Assembly: GCA_001770955.1 (NCBI GenBank)
Contig: MESL01000007.1
Coordinates: 129,114 to 193,113, forward strand
Origin: Burkholderiales bacterium RIFCSPLOWO2_12_FULL_65_40
Lineage (GTDB): Bacteria > Pseudomonadota > Gammaproteobacteria > Burkholderiales > Burkholderiaceae_C
DNA: 64,000 nt
Direction of reading: 5' to 3'
Position numbers and translations under genes: made by a program. The number at the start of each line of letters is the position of its first letter. Position 1 is the stretch's first letter. Of this stretch, positions 26,168 through 35,692 are shown piece after piece. The notes under the pieces were generated by a model that saw only the letters and a program-made list of their open reading frames with translations, had not been told where the DNA came from and ran no database searches.

Positions 26168-27785
26168 AGCCCGAGCGCTGCATCAGCGAGCGCGGCTGCT
26201 CCTGCAGGTGGACGAATTCCAGCACCCCGCCGCGCTGGCCCACCGCCTTGAGAATCTGCTCCAGCCCTTCGAGACCGGTGGTGTCGAGCGCGAACAGGTC
26301 GCGGGCATCGAACTGCACGGCCACGCCCCGGGGTGCGGCTTCGACGGCCTGCACGAGCGGGTCCACCTTGCTGGCGGCGCCAAAGAACAGTGCGCCATGC
26401 AGGCGCCAGGCCAGGCGGGCCGGGGCTGGCGGTGTGCTTCCCTCCTGGGGCAAGGGGTCGGCGCGGAACAGTTCGCTCATGCGCCGCACGAACAGTGCAC
26501 AGGCCAGCACCAGCCCCACCTCGACGGCCACGGTGAGATCAAACACCACGGTGAGGAAAAAGGTGCCCAGCATCAGCAGCCGGTAGTGGTTGCTGAAGTG
26601 CTTGAGTCGCACGAACTCGTGCCATTCGCCCATGTTCCAGGCCACGAATAGCAGGATGCCCGCCAGCACCGCCAGCGGGATGTGCAGCGCCAGGGGCGCG
26701 GCCACCAGCACGATGAGGGCCAGTGCCAGGGCATGCGTGATGCCGGCGATGGGGGTGGTGGCACCGGCCCGCAGGTTGGTCACGGTGCGCGCAATGGTGC
26801 CGGTGGCGGGCATGCCGCCAAAGAAGGGCACGACGAAGTTGGCCACGCCCTGGGCCATCAGTTCCTGGTTGGGGTCGTGTTTGCGGTGGTGCGGGTCGGT
26901 GGCCAGCTGGTCGGCCACGCGCGCGCACAGCAGCGACTCGATGGCGCCCAGCAATGCGATGGTGAGGGTGGGTGTGACCAGCAGACGCACGGTGTCCCAC
27001 GAGAAATCGGGCAGCGCAAATGCGGGCGCCTGTTGCGGAATGCCGCCAAAGCGCGAGCCGATCGTCTCCACCGGGTAGTCCATCACATAGGCCAGTGCGG
27101 TCAGGGTGATCAGGGCCACCACGGGTGCGGGCACGCGCGCAAAAGAGCGCACGGTGTGGCCCTCGGCAATGCGCAGCACCGGCGAGCCCTGCATGAACAG
27201 GCGCGGCCACAGGAACAGGCCGCCGAGGCACAGGGCGCCCAGCGCCAGCGCGTAGGGGTTGGCGGTGCCGATGTGCTCGGTGAGGGTGTGGATCTGCGAG
27301 AAAAAATTGCCCGGCATCTTCTCGATGGACAGGCCCAGCCAGTCTTTCACCTGCGACAGGGCGATCAGCACCGCAATGCCGTTGGTGAAACCGATGACGA
27401 TGCTCACCGGCACGAAGCGCACCAGGTTGCCCAGCTTGAAAAGGCCCAGCATGAACATCAGCACGCCCGCGCAGGCCGTGGAAATCAGCAGGTTGGCCAC
27501 ACCATGGCGCTCGACGATGCCATAGACGATGACGATGAAGGCCCCGGCCGGCCCGCCGATCTGCACGTTGGTGCCGCCCAGCAGGGCGACGAGAAAGCCG
27601 CCGATGATGGCCGTCCACAGCCCGGCCTCGGGTTTGAGTCCGCTGGCAATGGCAAACGCCATGGCCAGGGGAAGCGCCACGATGCCTACGGTGAGGCCTG
27701 CGCCGATGTCGGCCAGGGCCCGGCCCCGGTGGTAGCCGCGCAGGGCGTCAACGATGCGGGGGCGGAAAACGAAATGGAAGGACAT
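26070..27785 (-). CDS. SulP-family anion transporter with STAS domain
   Basis: SulP/SLC26 permease (571 aa). About 12 membrane segments include the family motifs ADIGAGLTVGIVALPLAMAF and FGGMPATGTIARTVTNLRAG. A cytoplasmic STAS domain starts near residue 450 (FDARDLFALDTTGLEGLEQI). The family moves sulfate, bicarbonate or dicarboxylates; which one is not evident. The tail is alanine/proline-rich, and its coding end overlaps the AraC gene. Confidence 0.9.
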   Translation of the reverse strand: MSFHFVFRPRIVDALRGYHRGRALADIGAGLTVGIVALPLAMAFAIASGLKPEAGLWTAIIGGFLVALLGGTNVQIGGPAGAFIVIVYGIVERHGVANLLISTACAGVLMFMLGLFKLGNLVRFVPVSIVIGFTNGIAVLIALSQVKDWLGLSIEKMPGNFFSQIHTLTEHIGTANPYALALGALCLGGLFLWPRLFMQGSPVLRIAEGHTVRSFARVPAPVVALITLTALAYVMDYPVETIGSRFGGIPQQAPAFALPDFSWDTVRLLVTPTLTIALLGAIESLLCARVADQLATDPHHRKHDPNQELMAQGVANFVVPFFGGMPATGTIARTVTNLRAGATTPIAGITHALALALIVLVAAPLALHIPLAVLAGILLFVAWNMGEWHEFVRLKHFSNHYRLLMLGTFFLTVVFDLTVAVEVGLVLACALFVRRMSELFRADPLPQEGSTPPAPARLAWRLHGALFFGAASKVDPLVQAVEAAPRGVAVQFDARDLFALDTTGLEGLEQILKAVGQRGGVLEFVHLQEQPRSLMQRSGFSARLAQQNAAQAAGAVASPPAPDPSSAGTPG

Positions 27786-28008
27786 GCAGGCGGCTCCGGG
27801 GAGACTATGAACACGGGGGGCGGGTGCTCACAGCGCCGGAGGGCTGCAGGGGCGGGGGCTGCGCGGGTGGGGCTTGCCGGGTGGCGTGCTGGCAATCATG
27901 GGGTGGACCAGTGTAAGTGCCCGGCAACAGCACGCAACTGCCGACAACCCGTAGCAAAAACAGGCTGCCGTGTCAGGCGGCGGCAAGGCCCTTGTGCTTG
28001 TCCGCAGG

Positions 28009-30096
28009 TCAGCGCACGCGCATGCCGGGCTGGGCGCCGGGCCAGGGGTTCAGCACGTAGATGCCGGGGTTGGTCTTCTCGTCCGCATGGCTGCCCGCCA
28101 GCACCATGCCCTCGGACACGCCGAACTTCATCTTGCGCGGCGCCAGGTTGGCCACCATCACGGTGAGCTTGCCCACCAGATCGGCAGGCTGGTAGCTGCT
28201 GGCGATGCCGCTGAACACGTTGCGGGTTTTTCCTTCGCCCACATCGAGCGTCAGGCGCAGCAGCTTGGTCGAGCCCTCGACGGGCTCGCAGTTCACGATC
28301 AGCGCGATGCGCAGGTCGATCTTGGCGAAGTCGTCGATGGTGATGGTGGGGGCCAGCTCCTCGCCTCCGGGTGCTACGATTTTGGTAGCTTCTTGCGCTT
28401 GATCTGCCTGGGCTGGAGGCTCAAACAATGCATCAAGCTGCTTGACGTCCACGCGCTGCATCAGGTGCTTGTACTCGCCGATCACATGGCCCTGGCCGAG
28501 CATGCTTTGGGCGTCGGCGAAAGTGAAGGGCGCGACCTTCAGGAAGGCCTCGACCTGCACCGCCAGCGCCGGCAGCACGGGCTTGAGCAGGATGGTGAGC
28601 ACGCGGAAGGCTTCGATGCAGGTGGTGCACACGTCCTGCAGGCGGCCTTCCATGCCTTCCTGCTTGGCCAGTTCCCAGGGCTTGTTCTGGTCCACGTAGG
28701 CGTTCACGCGGTCGGTCAGCAGCATGGTTTCGCGCAGGGCCTTGCCGTATTCGCGTTCGGCCAGCAGCTCGATGATGGTGGGCGCCACAGTGCGCAGGTG
28801 CTCCAGTAGCGCGTCGCCGTCGGCCGAGACTTCGCCGAGCTGGCCGCCGAAGCGTTTGCTGATGAAGCCCGCCGCGCGGCTGGCGATGTTGACGTACTTT
28901 CCGATCAGGTCGCTGTTGACGCGCAGCATGAAGTCTTCGGCATTGAAGTCGATGTCCTCGTTGCGGCTGCTCAGCTTGGTGGCCAGGTAGTAGCGCAGCC
29001 ACTCGGCATTCATGCCCAGGCCCAGGTACTTGAGGGGGTCGAGGCCCGTACCCCGGCTCTTGCTCATCTTTTCGCCGTTGTTCACGGTGAGGAAGCCGTG
29101 CACGAACACCGAGTCGGGCACCTTGCGGCCGCTGAACTTCAGCGTGGCGGGCCAGAACAGGGTGTGGAAGGTGACGATGTCCTTGCCGATGAAGTGGTAC
29201 TGCTCCAGCGCCGGATCGGCCATGTAGGCCTCGTAGTCCTGGCCGCGCCGCTCCAGCAGGTTCTTCAGCGAGGCCAGGTAGCCGATGGGGGCGTCGAGCC
29301 ACACGTAAAAGTATTTGCCCGGCGCGTCGGGGATCTCGATGCCGAAGTAGGGCGCGTCGCGCGAAATGTCCCAGTCGCCCAGGCCCTCGCTGGTGCTGCC
29401 GTCGGGGTTGGTGCGCACGGTGAACCATTCGCGCACCTTGTTGGCCACCTCGGGCTGCAGGCGGCCGTTTTGCGTCCAGTCTTCCAGGAAGGCGACGCAG
29501 CGCGGGTCGGACAGCTTGAAGAAGAAATGCTCCGAATGCTTGAGCACCGGCTTGGCGCCCGACAGCGCCGAATAGGGGTTGATGAGGTCGGTGGGCGCAT
29601 ACACCGCGCCGCAGACCTCGCAGTTGTCGCCGTACTGGTCCTTGGCGTGGCACTTGGGGCACTCGCCCTTGATGAAGCGGTCGGGCAGGAACATGTTCTT
29701 CTCGGGGTCGAAGAACTGCTCGATGGTGCGCGTCTCGATCAGGCCGTTGGCCTTGAGGTCGCGGTAGATGTCTTGCGCCAGCTGGTGGTTCTCGGGTGCG
29801 TCGGTGCTGTGCCAGTTGTCGAACTCAATGTGGAAACCATCAAGGTACTGCTTGCGCCCGGCGGCGATGTCGGCCACGAACTGCTGCGGCGTCTTGCCGG
29901 CCTTCTCGGCGGCGATCATGATGGGCGCGCCGTGCGTATCGTCGGCGCCGACGAAATTCACCTCGTTGCCCAGCAGCCGCTGCGTGCGCACCCAGATGTC
30001 GGCCTGGATGTATTCCATGATGTGGCCGATGTGGAAGTTGCCGTTGGCGTAGGGCAGGGCGGTGGTGACGAAGAGTTTGCGTGCGGAGGACGTCAT
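28009..30096 (-). CDS. metG: Methionyl-tRNA synthetase
   Basis: Class I aminoacyl-tRNA synthetase (695 aa, full length). The HIGH-type motif is in [17 protein letters not shown] and KMSKS in [14 protein letters not shown]. Four zinc cysteines are in [19 protein letters not shown]-terminal EMAP/Trbp-like tRNA-binding domain (from about 590) follows a short linker, [18 protein letters not shown]. On the DNA level that linker matches the dispersed mini-repeat (plus strand 28373-28427), so a repeat seems to have been absorbed into the protein between two domains. Confidence 0.97.
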   Translation of the reverse strand: MTSSARKLFVTTALPYANGNFHIGHIMEYIQADIWVRTQRLLGNEVNFVGADDTHGAPIMIAAEKAGKTPQQFVADIAAGRKQYLDGFHIEFDNWHSTDAPENHQLAQDIYRDLKANGLIETRTIEQFFDPEKNMFLPDRFIKGECPKCHAKDQYGDNCEVCGAVYAPTDLINPYSALSGAKPVLKHSEHFFFKLSDPRCVAFLEDWTQNGRLQPEVANKVREWFTVRTNPDGSTSEGLGDWDISRDAPYFGIEIPDAPGKYFYVWLDAPIGYLASLKNLLERRGQDYEAYMADPALEQYHFIGKDIVTFHTLFWPATLKFSGRKVPDSVFVHGFLTVNNGEKMSKSRGTGLDPLKYLGLGMNAEWLRYYLATKLSSRNEDIDFNAEDFMLRVNSDLIGKYVNIASRAAGFISKRFGGQLGEVSADGDALLEHLRTVAPTIIELLAEREYGKALRETMLLTDRVNAYVDQNKPWELAKQEGMEGRLQDVCTTCIEAFRVLTILLKPVLPALAVQVEAFLKVAPFTFADAQSMLGQGHVIGEYKHLMQRVDVKQLDALFEPPAQADQAQEATKIVAPGGEELAPTITIDDFAKIDLRIALIVNCEPVEGSTKLLRLTLDVGEGKTRNVFSGIASSYQPADLVGKLTVMVANLAPRKMKFGVSEGMVLAGSHADEKTNPGIYVLNPWPGAQPGMRVR

Positions 30097-30129
30097 GAAA
30101 AGCGGCTTTCTCAGGCGGAACTCTCGATT

Positions 30130-31389
30130 TTACGGACTCGCCGGAGACTGTCGGGGCGGCAGGGGTGCTCCCGTGTCGTTCCAGCCAAAGAATCGGCACA
30201 CTGCCGCGCGCTGCGCCAGCGTGTCGGACCGGCCCAGGGCCATGAGGTCGCGCGTGTAGTTCTGCTCGAACAGCAGGTAGCTGGCCAGTGCCGCGCTGCG
30301 CACGTCCTGGCTCTTCGACGAAACCCCCAGCGCCCCCAGCATGGTGCGCACGGGGGTGGGCAGGTCGGCCACATGGCGCGCGGCCACGGCGTCGAGGCGC
30401 TCCGAGGGCGCAATCACCAGCAGCTCGATGGGCCGCAGGCTGCTGCGCGTGCGCGCCTCGGGCGGAATCAGCGAGATCGTCTGGTTGATGCGCTGCATGC
30501 GCTCCACATCCACCCACAGTGCGTCGAGGAAGATGTTCGACAGCGCATGGCCTGCGATCTGCGCCAGCGAGGGGTAGCCGGTGGAGAGGGCGGCCGTCAC
30601 GTCGCCCTTGGGCTCGTGCATGCGGCCCGCGCCCACCACGAGCACGCGCTCGGCGCCCAGGTGGATGGCCGGCGCGATGGGGGCCGACTGGCGCATGGAG
30701 CCGTCGCCGAAGTATTCGGTGTGGCCTTCGATGTCGATCGCCGTGGCCGGGAACACGAACGGAATGGCCGCCGAGGCCAGCAGGTGCTCGTGTGTGATGC
30801 GGTCGCGCACGGCCCGGCGCTGCGAGCGCACCCAGGGGTCCTGGCGCTCGCCCGCCTCGAAAAAGGTCACGTGCTCGCCCGAGCTGTAGCTCGACGCCGT
30901 GACCGCCAGCGCCTGCAGATGGCCCTGGCGGATCAGCCGGGGCAGGCGCATCAGCGGCACCATCTTGACGAGCAGCTGCGCCAGGGGAGCGTTGTCCAGC
31001 AGCGAGCGCGGGCGCATGCGGCGCCAGCGCGCCAGCACCCAGCCCAGCGACAGCAGCGTGAGCCAGCGCGCGCCGCTGCGCATCACGCTGATCGAGTCGG
31101 CGCGGTACACATGGTGCGCGTGGAAGCTGCTCCACACGCGCACGATGCGGCGCACCGCGCGGTCGAACTGGTCGGCGCCGCAGGCCAGCGCGGCCGCATT
31201 GATGGCGCCCGCCGAGGTGCCGGTGACGATGGGGAAGGGGTTGGGTTCCTTGCCCGCGCCGCAGGCCAGGCGCAGGTCGGCAATGGCTTCGAGCACGCCC
31301 ACCTGGTAGGCCGCGCGCGCGCCACCCCCGGTCAGCAGCAGCCCGGTGCGCGGGGTGGTGGGGGCGGACGGAGGCGGAGGCTTGGGCAT
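30130..31389 (-). CDS. Patatin-like phospholipase
   Basis: Patatin-family acyl hydrolase (419 aa). The oxyanion glycines GGGARAAYQVGVL are near residue 21, the nucleophile serine is in GTSAGA (Ser59), and the catalytic aspartate is in YFGDGSMRQ. The rest resembles the cytosolic bacterial patatin-like proteins of unknown substrate. It is 33 bp downstream of metG on the same strand. Confidence 0.88.
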   Translation of the reverse strand: MPKPPPPSAPTTPRTGLLLTGGGARAAYQVGVLEAIADLRLACGAGKEPNPFPIVTGTSAGAINAAALACGADQFDRAVRRIVRVWSSFHAHHVYRADSISVMRSGARWLTLLSLGWVLARWRRMRPRSLLDNAPLAQLLVKMVPLMRLPRLIRQGHLQALAVTASSYSSGEHVTFFEAGERQDPWVRSQRRAVRDRITHEHLLASAAIPFVFPATAIDIEGHTEYFGDGSMRQSAPIAPAIHLGAERVLVVGAGRMHEPKGDVTAALSTGYPSLAQIAGHALSNIFLDALWVDVERMQRINQTISLIPPEARTRSSLRPIELLVIAPSERLDAVAARHVADLPTPVRTMLGALGVSSKSQDVRSAALASYLLFEQNYTRDLMALGRSDTLAQRAAVCRFFGWNDTGAPLPPRQSPASP

Positions 31390-31497
31390 GGTGGCGGGGC
31401 CGGTGAGAGCAGGGGTGCGTGCACGCCCCTGAGTGTGCGGTAGCGCGCGCGTCGCCGGCCTTGGGAAAACCCCCGGCCGTTGCGCAGGCGCCGCAGG

Positions 31498-32076
31498 TCA
31501 GTGTGCGCCGAGGAACAACAGGGCCAGCGCGTCGCCCTGCACGACGGTGATGCCATGGTCGCGCGCGAACACGCGGGCGTTGTCGCTCAGGCTGCCCTGC
31601 GCCAGCAGGTACAGGCCCGCCTGCGTGCCGCGCGCCTGCATGGCGGCGTGCAGCTCGCGCAGCGGTTCCACGCCGTGGGTGGCGGCCTTCCAGCGCCGGG
31701 CGCTGGCCAGCAGGGTGTGGCCGTCCTTGGTCAGCGCAAAGTCGGCCGCGCCGCCCGGGGCCAGGCGCTCGACTGTGTGGCCGCCGGTGCGCCAGGCCGC
31801 CTCCAGCGCATCGGCAAACCCCCGCCAGGGCAGGGACGCGATCTGCGCGTGCGCGGCGGCCATGCGCGCGGCGCTGGGGGCGCGCCACTGGCGCCAGGCC
31901 GCCACGCAGCCCACGGCGAAGAACGGGAAAGTACCCAGAATGCCCGCGAACAGGTATTCGCGCGGCAGTACCGCGGCGGCGGCCAGGGAAAACAGGCCCA
32001 CCAGCGCAAAGCTGATCCACCACGGCGAGCGCAGCAGGATGGCAAACAGCGAGTTGGGCGACATCTTGAATTTCAC
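31498..32076 (-). CDS. Membrane-anchored Mrr-like nuclease-fold protein, probably inactive
   Basis: Protein of 192 aa with two N-terminal membrane segments (about 18-36 and 41-61) and a C-terminal domain shaped like the Mrr-type restriction endonuclease fold. The aspartate is kept (ADFALTKDG, Asp112), but the usual Q-x-K(RWK) motif reads SARRWK: Ser125 and Arg127 replace the catalytic Gln/Glu and Lys. The fold call is by eye. If correct, this is a nuclease-dead relative, perhaps a DNA or envelope sensor. Confidence 0.6.
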   Translation of the reverse strand: MKFKMSPNSLFAILLRSPWWISFALVGLFSLAAAAVLPREYLFAGILGTFPFFAVGCVAAWRQWRAPSAARMAAAHAQIASLPWRGFADALEAAWRTGGHTVERLAPGGAADFALTKDGHTLLASARRWKAATHGVEPLRELHAAMQARGTQAGLYLLAQGSLSDNARVFARDHGITVVQGDALALLFLGAH

Positions 32077-32181
32077 GGGATTCCTCGGGTGGTGCGGGAG
32101 CGAAGCAAGCCCTGCATTGTCCTGCAGCCAGTGGGGTCGGGGGGCTTGGATAGACTACTGCACCCACAGGAGAACATTGGA

Positions 32182-33273
32182 ATGGCAATCAACGAACAGG
32201 GCCTCATGGCGGCCCTCGGCACCGTGCAGGACCCCGGCACGGGCAAGGACTTCGTCAGCGCGCGCGCCGTGCGCAACCTGCGGATCGACGGCGGTGCGGT
32301 GGCTTTTGACGTGGAGCTGGGCTACCCCGCCAAAAGCCAGGAGAGTGCGCTGCGCAGCCTCCTGGAGGCCGCGGCCCGCACGGTGGAAGGTGTGCAGAGC
32401 GTGCAGGTGAACCTGAGCACCAAGGTGGTGGCCCATGCCGTGCAGCGCGGTGTGCAGTTGCTGCCGGGCGTGAAGAACATCGTGGCGGTGGCCTCGGGCA
32501 AGGGCGGTGTGGGCAAGAGCACCACGGCGGCCAATCTGGCGCTGGCCCTGGCGGCCGAAGGTGCGCGCGTGGGGCTGCTCGATGCCGACATCTACGGCCC
32601 GAGCCAGCCGATGATGATGGGCATCACCGGCCGGCCCGAGAGCCTGGACGGCAAGACCATGGAGCCGCTGGTCAACCACGGTGTGCAGGTCATGTCGATC
32701 GGCTTCCTGGTGGACCCGGACCAGGCCATGATCTGGCGCGGCCCCATGGCCACGCAGGCGCTGGAGCAGCTGCTGCGCCAGACGAACTGGAAAGACCTGG
32801 ACTATCTCATCGTGGACATGCCGCCCGGCACCGGCGACATCCAGCTCACGCTGAGCCAGCGCGTGCCCATCACAGGGGCCGTGATCGTGACCACGCCGCA
32901 GGACATTGCCCTGCTGGACGCAAAGAAGGGCATCCAGATGTTCGAGAAGGTGGGCGTGCCCATCCTCGGCATCGTCGAGAACATGGCCGTGCATGTGTGC
33001 ACCCACTGCGGCCACGCCGAGCACATCTTTGGCGAGGGCGGCGGACGCCGCATGGCGCAGGACTACGGCATGGACTACCTCGGCGCCCTGCCGCTGGCCA
33101 TGCAGATCCGCCTGCAGGCCGACAGCGGCCAGCCCACCGTGGTGGCCGAGCCCGAGGGCGAGGTGGCACAGATCTACAAGAAGGTTGCCCGCGACGTGGC
33201 CGCGAAGATCGCCCGGCAGTCCAAGGACTTTTCGGCCAAGTTCCCCACCATCTCGATCAGCAAGAACACCTGA
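32182..33273 (+). CDS. apbC: Mrp/ApbC iron-sulfur cluster carrier
   Basis: P-loop Fe-S carrier of the Mrp/NBP35 family (363 aa). An N-terminal DUF59-type domain (about 1-90) is followed by the deviant Walker A GKGGVGKSTT, the DADIYGPSQPMMMG segment, IVDMPPGTGDIQLT and the cluster-binding CTHC. The ATG at 32182 follows CAGGAGAACATTGGA and gives the normal family start. The frame is open far upstream, but that part runs antisense through the neighbouring gene and is not coding. Confidence 0.95.
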   Translation: MAINEQGLMAALGTVQDPGTGKDFVSARAVRNLRIDGGAVAFDVELGYPAKSQESALRSLLEAAARTVEGVQSVQVNLSTKVVAHAVQRGVQLLPGVKNIVAVASGKGGVGKSTTAANLALALAAEGARVGLLDADIYGPSQPMMMGITGRPESLDGKTMEPLVNHGVQVMSIGFLVDPDQAMIWRGPMATQALEQLLRQTNWKDLDYLIVDMPPGTGDIQLTLSQRVPITGAVIVTTPQDIALLDAKKGIQMFEKVGVPILGIVENMAVHVCTHCGHAEHIFGEGGGRRMAQDYGMDYLGALPLAMQIRLQADSGQPTVVAEPEGEVAQIYKKVARDVAAKIARQSKDFSAKFPTISISKNT

Positions 33274-33278
33274 ACGGC

Positions 33279-33447
33279 CTAGGAGCCTGTCGGACTTGGA
33301 GCGTCGATAGGGAAAATCGGCCCCAGCGAGGACAGTTTTTGCCGGATTTGCAGCCCCATAGCCCGGCTATGGGGCAAAAAGACGGTGAAAAATGGACCGC
33401 TGCGGCTGATTTGCAGCCGACGATTTCCAAGTCCGACAGGCTCCTAG
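33279..33447. mobile_element. 169-bp MITE-like element with 22-bp perfect terminal inverted repeats
   Basis: The ends are perfect 22-bp inverted repeats (33279-33300 starting CTAGGAGCCTGTCGG, and 33426-33447). The interior holds a smaller palindrome (CCCCATAGC-CCG-GCTATGGGG, 33354-33374 region) and no gene. It sits 5 bp after the apbC stop. The outermost bases of its right end supply the TAG stop codon of the diguanylate cyclase gene. ACAGGCTCCT is repeated directly just outside. It looks like a non-autonomous transposable element, with no transposase nearby. Confidence 0.7.
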
Positions 33448-35519
33448 ACAGGCTCCTGGGACTCTGCCGCTGTGCGTGTTGGCCCGGGCAGAGGCTCCTG
33501 GGGCGAGGGGCAGGCCATCACCCGGTCGCGGCCTGCCTTCTTGGCGTTGTAGAGCGCTGTGTCGGCCTGCTCGAACAGGGCCTGGGCCACTTCGGTGGCG
33601 CCTGGGAGTGCGGCGGCGTTCTGCGCTGTGTCGGCCCGTGCGGCGGGCGGCAGCAGCAGGGCGGGGTGGATGCAGGCCACGCCGATGCTGACGGTGACAT
33701 GCGCCCGGCCTTCTGCCGCCAGGTGTTCGATGCCCAGGGAGCGCACCGCGTCGCCCATGCGGTGGGCCAGGGCCAGGGCCTTCGCCACGTCGGTGTCGGG
33801 CAGCAGCACGGCAAATTCCTCGCCGCCGTAGCGTGCCACCAGTTCGCCCTCGCGGCCCACAGCATTCGAGAGCGCCTGCGCCACCTGCTGCAGGCAGTGG
33901 TCGCCCGCCACATGGCCGTAGTGATCGTTGTAGGCCTTGAAATGGTCCACGTCGATCATCAGCAGCGACAGCGGCGCGCCGCTGCGCAGGGCGCGGTGCC
34001 ATTCGCGGGTGACGGCCTCGTCCAGGGCCAGCCGGTTGGCCACATGCGTCAGCGGGTCCAGGCGCACCTGGGCCTCCAGGGCAGCGCGGTAGTGGGCCAG
34101 TTGCTGTTCGGCGTGTTTGCGCTCGGTGATGTCCTGCACCGTGCCGGTCATGCGTGCAACGTGGTCCGGATCGGTCTGGGCCTCGAACTCGCCCCACACC
34201 TGCACCCAGCGCACCTGTTTGTCGTTGGCGCGCCGGATGCGGTACTGGGTGCGCAACGCGGTGTGCCCGGCCATGGCCTGCTCGTGTGCCGCCAGAACCT
34301 GTTCGCGATCGTCCGGGTGCAGCGTGCCGACCCACTGGCGCAAGGTTGTGCGGCGTTCGGGTGGCACGCCGTAGATCTGGCTGGCCATGCCCGACATCAG
34401 GAATTCCTGGCTGGACACGTCGTAGGCGAAGTAGCCGATCGAGGCCGCCTTCTGGCCGTTTTCCAGCCAGCGCATGTTGTGTTCCAGCTCGGTTTTCAGG
34501 GCCCGCTCGCGCCGCCAGGCACGCCACTGCCAGTGGCCCGCCACAAAACCCGCGAACAGCAGCACCAGGCTCACGGGCAGACTCAGCGCCAGCCATTCCT
34601 GGGTGCGCATCGGGCCGAAGACCTCGGCGACATCGACCTTGGAGACCAGGAGCCAGGGCGAATCGGTCACCGTGCTGACCATGGCCAGCACCTCTTCGCC
34701 CCGGTAGTCGCGCCCGTAGAGAATGCCGCGCTCGCCGTGGGCCACCTGCACGGCAGGGTTGTCGTTCTGGGTCAGGGGCAGGCGCAAGGGCGGCAGGGCG
34801 TCGGAGTGGTGCCGCAAGGGGCTGAGGAACACGATTTCGTCGCCCTCGCGCTGCACCAGGGCGGATTCGGCCGTTTTGCTGGGGGTGGGCCAGTATTCCA
34901 GCAAAGGGTAGAGCGTGGTGCGCACGTCGCTGACCAGCCAGACCGCGCCCACGGGCTCTACCCCATCAAAGAGGGGTGTCAGCAGGCCAAAGAACGGAAA
35001 GGCGAAAACAGCGTCGCGGCGGGGCTCCACCACGGTGGCTTGCGCCTGCGCCAGTGCGCTTTGCAGGGCCTGCATTTCCGGTTCGGGCAGTCGTCCCTGC
35101 GGGGCTGGGTCGCCCGGCGACTGGCGCAGATGGCCCTGGGTGTCCACCAGGTACACCGCCGTGTAGCGTGCGCGCTCCTGCAGGATGCGCAGGCGGTTGA
35201 GCACCTCGGAGGCCTGGGGCTCGGCAGGCGTCTGAAACCAGCGGGCCACCGCATGGGCAAACAGGGTGTCGTCGGACAGGGCTGCCGCGTCGGACAGCCG
35301 CCGCTCCCGCCATTCGGCCACGCTCTTGGCCTGCAACTGGCTGATGGCCTGCAACTCCCATTCCAGCTGGTGGCGAAAGCGATTTTCCCGCTCCTGGTAG
35401 AGGCTCTTGATGCTCCAGGCCATGCCGCCCAGCACCAGCAGCGCAAGCAGGGGCAGAACTTTCCACATCAGGGAAAGCGCCTTGCGCGATGGTGAGGGGG
35501 ATAGCGAGGGGAGCGGCAT
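33444..35519 (-). CDS. Membrane diguanylate cyclase with periplasmic sensor and PAS domain
   Basis: c-di-GMP synthase (691 aa). A first membrane helix is at about 16-38 (VLPLLALLVLGGMAW) and a large periplasmic Cache-like sensor region spans about 40-310. A second membrane helix (SLPVSLVLLFAGFVAG), a PAS/PAC module (about 365-480, ending TGTVQDITERK) and a C-terminal GGDEF domain with an intact active site (GGEEF, residues 565-569) follow. The stop codon lies within the right end of the MITE-like element, so the natural C-terminus may have been altered. The gene is divergent from the peptide-binding protein gene. Confidence 0.93.
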   Translation of the reverse strand: MPLPSLSPSPSRKALSLMWKVLPLLALLVLGGMAWSIKSLYQERENRFRHQLEWELQAISQLQAKSVAEWRERRLSDAAALSDDTLFAHAVARWFQTPAEPQASEVLNRLRILQERARYTAVYLVDTQGHLRQSPGDPAPQGRLPEPEMQALQSALAQAQATVVEPRRDAVFAFPFFGLLTPLFDGVEPVGAVWLVSDVRTTLYPLLEYWPTPSKTAESALVQREGDEIVFLSPLRHHSDALPPLRLPLTQNDNPAVQVAHGERGILYGRDYRGEEVLAMVSTVTDSPWLLVSKVDVAEVFGPMRTQEWLALSLPVSLVLLFAGFVAGHWQWRAWRRERALKTELEHNMRWLENGQKAASIGYFAYDVSSQEFLMSGMASQIYGVPPERRTTLRQWVGTLHPDDREQVLAAHEQAMAGHTALRTQYRIRRANDKQVRWVQVWGEFEAQTDPDHVARMTGTVQDITERKHAEQQLAHYRAALEAQVRLDPLTHVANRLALDEAVTREWHRALRSGAPLSLLMIDVDHFKAYNDHYGHVAGDHCLQQVAQALSNAVGREGELVARYGGEEFAVLLPDTDVAKALALAHRMGDAVRSLGIEHLAAEGRAHVTVSIGVACIHPALLLPPAARADTAQNAAALPGATEVAQALFEQADTALYNAKKAGRDRVMACPSPQEPLPGPTRTAAESQEPV

Positions 35520-35692
35520 CTCTGGGCGGGATGAAAGACCGTGGGTTGATGGGTTGAGGGTGGGTGTTTTCCCGGCGATGGCAGGGGGTCATAAAACCAT
35601 CTGGAGACTATGTCACACTTTGTTCCATTTTTACTGCCCCGACGAGACAGGCGGGGCAGCGACTTTCACCGCAGCACGCGAAGGACACCACC

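Noticed and set aside
29098-31443. 781-codon open frame on the plus strand, and a similar 782-codon minus-strand frame at 29840-32188
   Set aside because: Both are shadows of metG, the patatin gene and the Mrr-like gene, which carry intact motifs. The shadow proteins are low-complexity.
31480-32181. Long N-terminal extension of the apbC frame
   Set aside because: Antisense to the neighbouring minus-strand gene; the ATG at 32182 has a ribosome site and the standard family start.
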